NCBI GenBank assembly: GCA_964564285.1
Contig: CAZMBZ010000017.1
Span: 1-32,546, forward strand
Length of the DNA: 32,546 nt
Source: JAUWQU01 sp964564285
Lineage (GTDB): Bacteria > Planctomycetota > Phycisphaerae > SM23-33
Direction of reading: 5' to 3'
Part shown: in pieces, positions 8,326 through 15,956 of the stretch
Numbering within the stretch: position 1 is the stretch's first letter
Layout: each line of letters opens with the position of its first letter
The notes under the pieces: generated by a model
What the model saw: only the letters and a program-made list of their open reading frames with translations
What the model was told of the DNA's origin: nothing
The model's database searches: none
Translations under genes and position numbers: made by a program

Positions 8326-9203
8326 TGGCCCTCCGTATCCCCATCGCAATTAGCAAAGGCATCATTCGCTTCTTGACCAAACACCCCCGACAGGTAATTT
8401 ACGTCCTGATCGGTGTGACGGTAATCGCTTCTTACATGGTGAACATCAGCCTGAGCTTCGAACCCTCGCCATTAGCCCAAAAGGTATACGATAAGGTAGA
8501 CTCTCTCAAGCCGGGCGACCACGTATTGCTGTCCTTCGACTACGACCCGTCCAGCGAGGCCGAGTTGCAGCCCATGGCCCTGGCGATGCTGCGGCACTGC
8601 TTCAAGAAGGGTGTCATACCAGTAGTCATGACGCACTGGATCAGTGGACTGGATCTGCACAAGATGGCCTGCCAGGAAGCTGCCGCTGACGCCAATTCTC
8701 ACTATAACAAGAAAATAGTCTCTGGAAGGGACTACGTCTTTCTCGGGAATCGCCCCGGATGGCAGCAGCTCATCCTCCAGATGAACGAGAACATCAGGGC
8801 CGCCTTCGACAAGGACTTCTTCGACCAACCCACCGAAGGAATGAAGGCTCTGGAAGGCGTTACCTCCCTGAAGGACTTCGAGCTGATTGTCAATCTGGCG
8901 GCGGGTGCGACCGTTGAAATGTGGATTGCCTATGGATCCGACAAGGTCGACGTGCCTTTTGCCGCCGGCACAACCGCCGTCTCGGCGCCCGACCTCTACC
9001 CATGGATTCAGTCGCGCCAGCTTATCGGCTTTTTGGGCGGGCTTCGCGGGGCGGCCGATTACGAGGTGATGCTGAAGTACCCCGGAAGAGGAATCCGGGG
9101 CATGCCCGCCCAGTCGGCCACGCATGTGCTGATCGTTCTGCTGATTCTCGGCGCGAACGTCCATATGTTCGCCGGGAGATTCTTCGGCAAGAAAAAGGAA
9201 TGA
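8325..9203 (+). CDS. Bitopic membrane protein with a large extracytoplasmic domain, unknown function
   Basis: The product is 292 aa. One membrane helix near the N-terminus (about 22-42) and one at the C-terminus (about 265-284, followed by a GKKKE tail) bracket a domain of about 220 residues. A short positive N-terminus and a Lys-rich C-terminus place both ends in the cytoplasm and the central domain outside. The domain alternates strands and helices (GDHVLLSFDYDP near 70, VIPVVMTHW near 107) and resembles a Rossmann-like alpha/beta unit, with no recognised catalytic motif. GGAGG at 8311-8315 fixes the ATG at 8325, 9 nt downstream. An upstream open frame from 8151 lies inside the previous gene and is ignored. 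The next gene starts 5 nt after the stop. Confidence 0.82.
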   Translation: MALRIPIAISKGIIRFLTKHPRQVIYVLIGVTVIASYMVNISLSFEPSPLAQKVYDKVDSLKPGDHVLLSFDYDPSSEAELQPMALAMLRHCFKKGVIPVVMTHWISGLDLHKMACQEAAADANSHYNKKIVSGRDYVFLGNRPGWQQLILQMNENIRAAFDKDFFDQPTEGMKALEGVTSLKDFELIVNLAAGATVEMWIAYGSDKVDVPFAAGTTAVSAPDLYPWIQSRQLIGFLGGLRGAADYEVMLKYPGRGIRGMPAQSATHVLIVLLILGANVHMFAGRFFGKKKE

Positions 9204-9207
9204 CCTG

Positions 9208-10047
9208 ATGCCCGACGACTTACAACTTCAACCGCGACGAAAGGGCCAGGCCATCGAAATGGGCGTGCTGGCGCTGCTCATCGTCGTATTCCTGGCCGTC
9301 AGCATGGTCTTTCAGAAGCCGTTCTCCCAGCACTCCTTCGGCGATACCATGAAGGCTGTAGGCACAATCATGGCTGCGGGCATTACCCTCATAATGTACA
9401 GCTTTCTCTACCGCGATAACCCACTTTTCAAGATCGCCGAAAACCTCTATGTCGGCATCGCACTTGGTTATTCAACCATTTTCGCCTGGCGGCAGGCACT
9501 CAAGCCGGAAGTGTACCAGCCCATTTTCGCAGCCCCCACATCCGATGCCCTGCTCACCGCCCTGATGCACAGGACAGTGCCTATCCTCCTGGGCCTAATG
9601 CTGGTCATGAGGCTGTCACGCAAGCACGGCTGGCTCAGCCGGTACGCCTACGCCGTGATAATCGGCTGGGGAGCGGGCATAGCTATTCCGCTTATCACGC
9701 ACAGCTACATCCTCAAGCAACTCCATGCGGCAGTGGCACCATTGCAGGCAGCGCCCGGCCCGCAGGCCGCGGGGGCCGAGGTCCTTTCGCAAGCCTGGCT
9801 TCTCCACGTGGCGGCGCCTATCTTTGGCGCGGCAGTTCTTGTGCTCGGTACTGTAGCGGTTCTGTTTTATTTTTTCTTCTCCGTCGAGCACAAAGGAGTT
9901 GGCGGGGCGGTCTCGAAAGTCGGCATATGGTTCTTGATGGTATCCTTCGGGGCATCGTTCGGTTATACCGTCATGGGTCGGCTTTCGCTGTTGATCGGGC
10001 GAGTGCAGTTTCTGCTCGACGAATGGCTCAAGATACCGAGCCAGTAG
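9208..10047 (+). CDS. Polytopic membrane protein, unknown function
   Basis: The product is 279 aa with about seven hydrophobic helices: roughly 17-35, 47-65, 75-92, 113-128, 138-160, 196-222 and 237-260. The charged N-terminal 15 residues have no signal peptide, so it is predicted to be in the inner membrane with the N-terminus inside. The loop around 165-190 is Ala/Pro/Gln-rich. A ribosome site AAGGAA precedes the ATG at 9208. With its two upstream neighbours and the anchored DUF6754-like protein it forms four consecutive membrane proteins, an arrangement typical of a multi-subunit membrane complex. The family is not recognised, and no ion- or quinone-binding motif is visible. Confidence 0.82.
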   Translation: MPDDLQLQPRRKGQAIEMGVLALLIVVFLAVSMVFQKPFSQHSFGDTMKAVGTIMAAGITLIMYSFLYRDNPLFKIAENLYVGIALGYSTIFAWRQALKPEVYQPIFAAPTSDALLTALMHRTVPILLGLMLVMRLSRKHGWLSRYAYAVIIGWGAGIAIPLITHSYILKQLHAAVAPLQAAPGPQAAGAEVLSQAWLLHVAAPIFGAAVLVLGTVAVLFYFFFSVEHKGVGGAVSKVGIWFLMVSFGASFGYTVMGRLSLLIGRVQFLLDEWLKIPSQ

Positions 10048-10062
10048 ACAAGGAGTTTTACC

Positions 10063-11496
10063 GTGTTGAAGGAATTGGAATCCCACTTCCGCCAGGTCGT
10101 CCCCGCAGTCGATTTCTGCTCGATGCGATTCTTCCGCTGTCGAAACGAAGACGTCTCCGTCCGGCAACTCGTGCCGGACCCCGTCCGACGAAGTGATGAC
10201 GCCGGGGTAATGATAACCGTAATGCACGGCGGCGGGCTAGGATACGGCGCGACCAGCGATTTGTCCATCTCCGGCCTGAAAAAGGCCGCCGCCCAGGCCG
10301 AGCTGTGGGCCAAACGAACCGCCGAGGTCAGTGTAATCGACTTCCGCAAAGTCGCCATGCCCCATCCCGTCAGCGATTATGAGGGACCCAACGCGCAACC
10401 GTGGGAGGCCGTAAGCCTCGGCGACAAGTTCGACCTGCTGCTTTCGCTTGCCAGGCAACTCAAGGCGGGCGACAAAATTGTAGACTGGTCCGCATCACTC
10501 TGGCGCAACGATATCGAAACGCTCTACCTGACCGCCGACGGCGGGAGGGTCCACCAGCGATTCCACATGCTAGGCCCAAAGATGCGGGCAACCGCCAACG
10601 ACGGTGGCGAATCCCAGACACGCACGTTTGGCGGCTTCTCCTACTGCCAGCAGGGCGGCATGGAGGTGCTCGACCGCTACCACACGCTTGACGCGCCCCG
10701 GCAAATCGCCGAAGAAGCCATCGAATTGCTGACCGCTCCCAACTGCCCTACCGGCCCGAAGGACGTGTTGCTGGCCCCGGACCAGATGGTCCTGCAAATC
10801 CACGAGTCCATAGGCCATCCGCTCGAACTCGACCGCATTCTCGGCGATGAACGCAACTACGCCGGCACGAGCTTCGTTACGCAGGATATGCTCGGCAAGT
10901 ATCGATACGGCTCGGACCTGCTGAACATAGCGTTCGACCCGTCCCTGCCAGAGCAACTGGCCAGCTACGCCTACGACGACGAGGGCGCCAAGGCTGAGAA
11001 ACAGTACCTCATCAAGAGCGGCATCCTTCAACGGGCTCACGGCGGCACGGTGTCACAGGCGAGAACCGGCCTGCCAGGCGTCTCGAACGCCCGGGCCGAC
11101 ACGTGGAACCGCCCGCCGATCGACCGCATGGCCAATATCAACCTCGAGTGCGGCTCCAGCAGCCTGGACGAAATGATCGCGTCGGTTGAACGCGGCATAT
11201 ACATGAAGACCAATAACTCGTGGTCCATCGACGACAGCCGCAACAAGTTCCAATTCGGTTGCGAGTATGGCCAACTCATCGAGAATGGCAAGCTAACGAC
11301 AGTCGTCAAGAACCCCAACTACCGCGGCATTTCGGCGACGTTCTGGCGGGGCCTCAAAGCCGTCGGTTCGCCCGATACGATGGAAGTCATGGGCACGCCG
11401 AACTGCGGCAAGGGCGAGCCAAACCAATGCATGATCGTCGCCCATTCCAGCCCAGCGTGCCTGTTTGAAAACGTGGACGCCTTCGGCGGCGTCTAA
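10063..11496 (+). CDS. tldD: TldD metalloprotease subunit
   Basis: The product is 477 aa. TldD is the zinc-bearing half of the TldD/TldE heterodimer, which degrades unfolded peptides and, in known cases, trims leader peptides of modified peptides such as microcin B17. The HExxxH zinc motif is present as HESIGH (247-252). A later TPNCGK (445-450) supplies the family's conserved Cys, C448. The start is GTG at 10063, with AGGAG at 10051-10055 and a 7-nt spacer. PmbA/TldE follows 19 bp downstream, so the full heterodimer is encoded. It directly follows the membrane-protein genes with a 15-bp gap, which suggests that peptide processing is part of this operon's role; that link is inference. Confidence 0.93.
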   Translation: MLKELESHFRQVVPAVDFCSMRFFRCRNEDVSVRQLVPDPVRRSDDAGVMITVMHGGGLGYGATSDLSISGLKKAAAQAELWAKRTAEVSVIDFRKVAMPHPVSDYEGPNAQPWEAVSLGDKFDLLLSLARQLKAGDKIVDWSASLWRNDIETLYLTADGGRVHQRFHMLGPKMRATANDGGESQTRTFGGFSYCQQGGMEVLDRYHTLDAPRQIAEEAIELLTAPNCPTGPKDVLLAPDQMVLQIHESIGHPLELDRILGDERNYAGTSFVTQDMLGKYRYGSDLLNIAFDPSLPEQLASYAYDDEGAKAEKQYLIKSGILQRAHGGTVSQARTGLPGVSNARADTWNRPPIDRMANINLECGSSSLDEMIASVERGIYMKTNNSWSIDDSRNKFQFGCEYGQLIENGKLTTVVKNPNYRGISATFWRGLKAVGSPDTMEVMGTPNCGKGEPNQCMIVAHSSPACLFENVDAFGGV

Positions 11497-11515
11497 CTAG
11501 CAAGGAAACCTTACG

Positions 11516-12829
11516 ATGCAGCAGCCATTCTTCGACCTTGTCGACAATCTCACCGGGCAACTGACCGGCCAGGAAGTCTTACTGGCGTATTTCTCCGGCG
11601 AGCAGAGCGATTTTGTGCGATTCAACAAGTCCCTCATCCGCCAGGCAGGCAGCGTTACGCAACACTGGCTGAGCCTCGAACTCATTGCCGGCCAGCGACG
11701 CATGTCCGGCTCGTGCACGCTCACCGGCGAGCCGGAAACCGACCGCAAACGAGGCTCGGAACTGCTGGCTGAACTGCGATCAGCCCTGCCAAACGTGCCC
11801 GACGACCCATACCTGCTGTATTCAACCGAACCGCACAGCACCGAGCAGGTCCGCCCCAACGAACTGCCCGATACCGGCGAGATCACCGACACCGTCCTGG
11901 CTGCCGGTAAAGGCTTGGACCTTGTGGGCATCCTTGCCTCCGGCAAAATCGTCGCCGGCTTCGCAAACTCGCTGGGCCAACGGAACTGGTTCGCAACGAA
12001 CAGCTTCCATCTGGACTGGTGCCTCTACCTCGACAAGGACAAAGCCGTCAAGACCAGCCTCGCCGGCTTCGAGTGGAACGCCGCCGACTTCGATCGCAAG
12101 ATGGCAAGCGCCCGCGAGCAACTCGCCATCCTCGCCAAGCCGGCAAAGACGATCCAGCCAGGCAAGTATCGCGTGTACCTCCCCCCGGCCGCTCTTAAGG
12201 AAGTAACGTCCATGCTGGGCTGGGGCGGGTTCAGCATCAAGGCCCAACGGACCAAGACCACCTGCCTGCTGAAGATGGTCGAGGAAGGTCGCACGCTGGC
12301 GCCGTCGGTGACGCTCCGCGAAAACACCGCCGACGGGCTCGCGCCTAACTTCCTGTCCGGTGGATTCATCAAGCCGGACTCGGTGACCATGGTCGAAAGC
12401 GGCAAGCTCAAGGATGCCCTCGCCTCGCCGAGGTCAGCCAAGGAGTTCGATGTCGCGGTCAACTCCAACGAACACCCGGAGTCACTGGACATGTCCGCCG
12501 GCACACTCGACGCCGACGCCATGCTGAAAGAGTTGGACACCGGCGTATACGTCAACCAACTCTGGTACCTCAACTACTCCGACCGCCCCGCCGCCCGACT
12601 AACCGGAATGACTCGATTCGCGACATTCTGGGTAGAGCAAGGCAAGGTCGTCGCGCCGCTGAACGTCATGCGATTCGACGAGACGATCTACAACATGCTC
12701 GGCGACAATCTCGTCGGCCTGACCAGCCAGCGCGAGCTTCTTCCCAGCGCCTCGACATACCGCTCGCGCTCGACAGGCTCCGCCCGCCTGCCCGGCGCGC
12801 TGATGCGCGACTTCGCGTTCACGCTTTAA
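11516..12829 (+). CDS. pmbA: PmbA/TldE-family partner of TldD
   Basis: The product is 437 aa and paralogous to TldD by its overall strand pattern. It lacks HExxxH, as expected for the non-catalytic TldE/PmbA subunit. The C-terminal half has the family block of a Gly-rich loop and short strands (MLGWGGFSIKA near 237, then a GVYVNQLWYLNY segment near 342-353). The ATG at 11516 has AAGGAAA at 11502-11508. TldE lines the cavity of the heterodimer and depends on TldD for activity. This is the last gene before a 399-bp non-coding stretch, so it probably ends the operon, though I see no clear hairpin terminator after it. Confidence 0.88.
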   Translation: MQQPFFDLVDNLTGQLTGQEVLLAYFSGEQSDFVRFNKSLIRQAGSVTQHWLSLELIAGQRRMSGSCTLTGEPETDRKRGSELLAELRSALPNVPDDPYLLYSTEPHSTEQVRPNELPDTGEITDTVLAAGKGLDLVGILASGKIVAGFANSLGQRNWFATNSFHLDWCLYLDKDKAVKTSLAGFEWNAADFDRKMASAREQLAILAKPAKTIQPGKYRVYLPPAALKEVTSMLGWGGFSIKAQRTKTTCLLKMVEEGRTLAPSVTLRENTADGLAPNFLSGGFIKPDSVTMVESGKLKDALASPRSAKEFDVAVNSNEHPESLDMSAGTLDADAMLKELDTGVYVNQLWYLNYSDRPAARLTGMTRFATFWVEQGKVVAPLNVMRFDETIYNMLGDNLVGLTSQRELLPSASTYRSRSTGSARLPGALMRDFAFTL

Positions 12830-13171
12830 AACAACACACATGCCGAAGATCGTGTCCACCGGTGCCGGCTTGTCCAGGTTCTCTGGCTTGGTTGTTATGA
12901 GACAAACGTTTCCGCGCCGCGAATTCGTCTGTGGCAATGATGGCAAAAGGGCATATTCCCGATTCCGAAGTCTGCCTGACTCCGCAACGAACATCGCTCT
13001 AACTGCTATCGAACCCTCGGACCTCAAAAAAACGCCCGTTCGAGTCAAATCACGATCAATATCCCAAATCTTTTCCTTAAAATGTCTTGCGCCAGACTCG
13101 CCCTTCAAATACGCGACCAATAGGTGACAATTCATCGATTCGCCTATTGACACCAAGTCTATTCGTTCCTA
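12830..13171. other. Non-coding stretch between pmbA and the rex control region
   Basis: There are about 340 bases here without a credible gene. An open frame at 12840-13127 (95 codons) has no ribosome site and odd composition. The opposite-strand frame running into pmbA is a shadow. Base composition becomes more AT-rich towards rex. I see no hairpin followed by a T-run, no tRNA and no repeat array. ATCGAT at 13134-13139 resembles the motifs nearer rex. Confidence 0.5.
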
Positions 13172-13211
13172 TTATATCGATATAAGGTTATCGATATTTA
13201 GTAGACGATAT
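13172..13211. promoter_or_regulatory. Candidate operator array upstream of rex: CGATAT repeated every 14 bp
   Basis: CGATAT begins at 13178, 13192 and 13206, giving three units with exact 14-bp spacing that end 4 nt before the GGAG ribosome site of rex. The first lies in a perfect 14-bp palindrome, TTATATCGATATAA (13172-13185), and the second in TATCGATA (13189-13196). Rex proteins generally bind inverted repeats of the TTGTGA type, often in their own promoters. This motif is different, so it may be a lineage-specific Rex site or the site of another regulator. The repeats are seen; autoregulation is inference. Confidence 0.55.
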
Positions 13212-13228
13212 TCTTGGAGATAACGATT

Positions 13229-13894
13229 GTGCCAAACCAGAAAGAACATCTCGTAGCCCCGCTGCCCACGATCCGGCGGATGCCTGCCTATCTCCGGATT
13301 CTGCGTGCGGCGCTAGCCTCGGAAGCCAAGGTCGTTTCCGGCGCTCACATAGCGCGGGAACTCCAACTGGAACCGATCCAGGTTCGCAAGGATTTCGGAT
13401 TCCTGGGAGTCACCGGCAAGCCCCGTATTGGCTATGAGGCACAACCCCTTGCCGAAGCAATCGAAACACTCCTGGGTTGGGACAACACAAACGATGCATT
13501 CCTGATCGGGGCCGGACGCCTTGGCACGGCGCTGATTGGTTATGAAGGGTTCCGTCGTCATGGGCTGGAGATTGTGGCAGCTTTCGATTCCGACCCCAGC
13601 CATGCTGGTAAGGAGATCAACAATGTGAAGATCCTGCCGATGGACACAATGATAGACCTGGCCCGGAGAATGCACGTTCATATTGCGGTTCTCACCGTAC
13701 CTGCAGCCGTCGCTCAGGAAGTAACCAACATGCTTGTGCAGGCCGGCATCATGGGCATATGGAATTTCTCGCCGGTAAAACTGACCGTGCCGAAAAATGT
13801 CGTACTTCAAGACGAAGACCTCTCTCGCGGCTTGGCGGAGCTTTCGGTGAGAGTGGACAGCATGTTGCACAGTCAGGATGTGCCGCCCTCTTAG
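13229..13894 (+). CDS. rex: Redox-sensing transcriptional repressor Rex
   Basis: The product is 221 aa. Rex is a dimeric repressor that senses NADH/NAD+ and controls fermentation, hydrogenase and respiratory genes. The N-terminal winged helix (about 15-75) holds the recognition region QVRKDFGFLG. The NAD-binding Rossmann domain starts with GAGRLG near residue 94, followed by the strand ending in AAFDSDP. The last helix (SRGLAELSVRV) is the domain-swapped dimer helix of the family. I use GTG at 13229 because GGAG at 13216-13219 is 9 nt upstream. A TTG at 13214 would place the ribosome site inside the gene. It precedes the hydrogenase cluster by 58 bp on the same strand, so it likely regulates that cluster and itself. 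Confidence 0.93.
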   Translation: MPNQKEHLVAPLPTIRRMPAYLRILRAALASEAKVVSGAHIARELQLEPIQVRKDFGFLGVTGKPRIGYEAQPLAEAIETLLGWDNTNDAFLIGAGRLGTALIGYEGFRRHGLEIVAAFDSDPSHAGKEINNVKILPMDTMIDLARRMHVHIAVLTVPAAVAQEVTNMLVQAGIMGIWNFSPVKLTVPKNVVLQDEDLSRGLAELSVRVDSMLHSQDVPPS

Positions 13895-13952
13895 ACTACC
13901 TCGAAACCTCCCCCGGAGCTAACCTTAGACCTCTATCGCAATAGGCACCCAA

Positions 13953-14216
13953 ATGTCGGAACCCACTAAGATCGTAATCGAAATCTGCATGGGCAGTTCC
14001 TGTTTCGCTCGAGGCAACGAGAGCAATCTCATGCAAATTGAAAAGTACATAGCCAGCCACAAGCTGGAAGACCGCATCGAGCTCAAAGGCAATCTGTGCA
14101 TGAGACAATGTAACTCAGGCCCGAGCCTCCGCATTGACGACCAGACGTATCACCACGTGGATGCGGGAACCGTACTGGACCTGATAGCCGAACATCTGAC
14201 CTCCTCAGGAGCGTGA
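13953..14216 (+). CDS. Stand-alone thioredoxin-like [2Fe-2S] protein (NuoE/HydC-type), first copy
   Basis: The product is 87 aa. It has the C-x4-C ... C-x3-C ligand set (C12, C17, C49, C53) of thioredoxin-fold [2Fe-2S] ferredoxins, as in the C-terminal part of NuoE/HoxE and HydC. It has only that domain, lacking the N-terminal helical bundle of NuoE. The stop is 4 nt before the sensory hydrogenase start, so the two are co-translated and this protein is the likely electron partner of that sensor. The ribosome site is weak (TAGG). A paralogue with the same cysteine spacing lies at 17154-17411. Confidence 0.88.
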   Translation: MSEPTKIVIEICMGSSCFARGNESNLMQIEKYIASHKLEDRIELKGNLCMRQCNSGPSLRIDDQTYHHVDAGTVLDLIAEHLTSSGA

Positions 14217-14220
14217 GCAT

Positions 14221-15954
14221 ATGGACCGCCAATATCCGATATATACGGTCGAAACCGAGTGTCAGGACTGCTACAAGTGCGTGCGCCATTGTCCCGTCAA
14301 AGCCATTCGCATAGTTAACGGGCACGCCAACGCCGTACCGGAGCTTTGCATCGCCTGTGGCCGATGCGTCAAGGTTTGCCCCGCCAAGGCAAAGAGGGTG
14401 CGCGACGATCTAGGCCGAACCCGGAGCCTGGTGAACCGCCACGAAACAGTGTACGTTTCCCTCGCGCCCTCATGGGTTTCTGAATTCGACGGCGTGACTG
14501 CCCAGCAGACGATGGCCGCGCTTCGCCAACTCGGATTTGCCGGAGTCAGCGAGACAGCCTTGGGAGCGCAGCAGGTGTCTTTCGCTCTGGCGGAGAAGCT
14601 GCGTCGCAAACAGCCCGGATTGCTGCTGTCTTCAGCATGCCCGGTCTGCGTAAGTTACATACAGAAATACCATCCCCATCTGGTTGAAGCCATCGCGGCG
14701 ATGCACTCCCCTGCTCTGGCCCACGCGCAAATGCTGCACGAGGAACTCGGCGAGCAGATCGGTGTGGTATTCATTGGCCCCTGCATTGCCAAGAAGCTCG
14801 AATCCGACCGCCACCCGGAACTGATCAACATCGCCCTCACCTTCGAAGAGTTCCAGCGATGGCTGGACGAGGAAGGCATCGTACTGGAGAACATGAAAGC
14901 CAGCCCCGACGAACACTTTGCCCTGGCTGACTCCCAGGAAGGTGCATTATACCCCATCGAAGGCGGAATGAGCGACACGATCAAGGCGCTGGGCGGGTTC
15001 AACGGCGTGGAATTTGTCACGATATCAGGCATGGGCCACCTCGAAGAGTCCCTGTCCGGGCTGAGTGGCAACAGCCTTCGTCAGCCCGTTCTGATCGAGT
15101 GCCTTGCGTGTGAAGGTGGCTGCGTTAACGGACCCGGCAGAAAGCAGGAAAACAACCCGCTCATCGGAAGAATGCGAGTGATAGAGCACAGCGCCATCCC
15201 CGAGACCATTCCAGCGAGGAAACAGCTTGCGAGCCTTGAAGAACAATTTGCCAGCGAGACCGTTCCCGAAGTCGTCTTCAGCGACCAGCAGATAACCGAA
15301 GCACTGGCCCGAATCGGCAAGACCCGCGAGGAAGACGAGATGAACTGTGGCGGATGCGGCTATAACACCTGCCGCGAGTTCGCCAACGCCATGCTCGCGG
15401 GCAAGGGCGAGCCGGCAATGTGCGCGTCATTCATGCGCCGCCAAGCCCACCGCAAAGCCAACGCCCTGCTGCGATGCATGCCCAGTGGAAGCGTTATCGT
15501 AAACGCCGACCTGCACATCATCGAGTCCAACGAGTCCTTCGCAAGAATCTTCGGTGAAGAATCCATCCTGGCGTTCAACGCCAGCAAAGGCATGGCCGGC
15601 GCCAACCTGGAGAAGGTCCTGCCGTTTGCCAACGTGTTCCGCGACGTACTGAAATCCGACAAAGACGCGCATCACGAGCACATGATAGTTGGCGATAAGA
15701 TGCTCAACGTAACCGTCTTTACCATCGAGCCCCACCAGGTAGTCGGAGCCATCATCGAAGACGTAACCACAACCGAGCTGAGACGCGAGCAAATCGCACA
15801 AAAGGCAAGGGAGGTCATCAATCGGAACATCTCCACCGTTCAGGAGATTGCCTTTCAGTTGGGCGAAAACATGGCGGACACGGAAATCCTGCTGCGATCC
15901 ATCGCAGATGATTACTCAGACACATCCCTGCCAGGTCAGCCCAGGAAGGGGTGA
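14221..15954 (+). CDS. hydS: Sensory [FeFe] hydrogenase with PAS domain (HydS, group C3-like)
   Basis: The product is 577 aa. In order it has two [4Fe-4S] clusters (C14/17/20/24 and C43/46/49/53), a hydrogenase large-subunit H-cluster domain (about 75-325), an extra Fe-S domain (C376, C379, C384, C401) and a PAS domain (about 418-515) with a helical tail. All four H-cluster ligands are present: C140 in SSACP, C188 in GPCIAKK, C297 and C301 in CEGGC. The catalytic proton-relay Cys that normally precedes C140 is Ala139. The same Cys-to-Ala change is known in HydS sensors with low activity, so sensing rather than turnover is expected. PAS plus the next-door SpoIIE phosphatase matches the phosphatase-linked group C3 of the hydrogenase classification. 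It is a predicted cytoplasmic protein. The [2Fe-2S] protein precedes it by 4 nt. Confidence 0.92.
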   Translation: MDRQYPIYTVETECQDCYKCVRHCPVKAIRIVNGHANAVPELCIACGRCVKVCPAKAKRVRDDLGRTRSLVNRHETVYVSLAPSWVSEFDGVTAQQTMAALRQLGFAGVSETALGAQQVSFALAEKLRRKQPGLLLSSACPVCVSYIQKYHPHLVEAIAAMHSPALAHAQMLHEELGEQIGVVFIGPCIAKKLESDRHPELINIALTFEEFQRWLDEEGIVLENMKASPDEHFALADSQEGALYPIEGGMSDTIKALGGFNGVEFVTISGMGHLEESLSGLSGNSLRQPVLIECLACEGGCVNGPGRKQENNPLIGRMRVIEHSAIPETIPARKQLASLEEQFASETVPEVVFSDQQITEALARIGKTREEDEMNCGGCGYNTCREFANAMLAGKGEPAMCASFMRRQAHRKANALLRCMPSGSVIVNADLHIIESNESFARIFGEESILAFNASKGMAGANLEKVLPFANVFRDVLKSDKDAHHEHMIVGDKMLNVTVFTIEPHQVVGAIIEDVTTTELRREQIAQKAREVINRNISTVQEIAFQLGENMADTEILLRSIADDYSDTSLPGQPRKG

Positions 15955-15956
15955 CA

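Noticed and set aside
12830..12900. Rho-independent terminator after pmbA
   Set aside because: I found no stable hairpin followed by a T-run. Only short GC-rich direct repeats are present.
12840..13127. 95-codon open frame between pmbA and rex
   Set aside because: No ribosome site, unusual composition, no recognisable domain, and it overlaps the probable rex control region.
13214..13228. TTG at 13214 as the rex start
   Set aside because: The only good ribosome site (13216-13219) would lie within the gene. GTG at 13229 has correct spacing.
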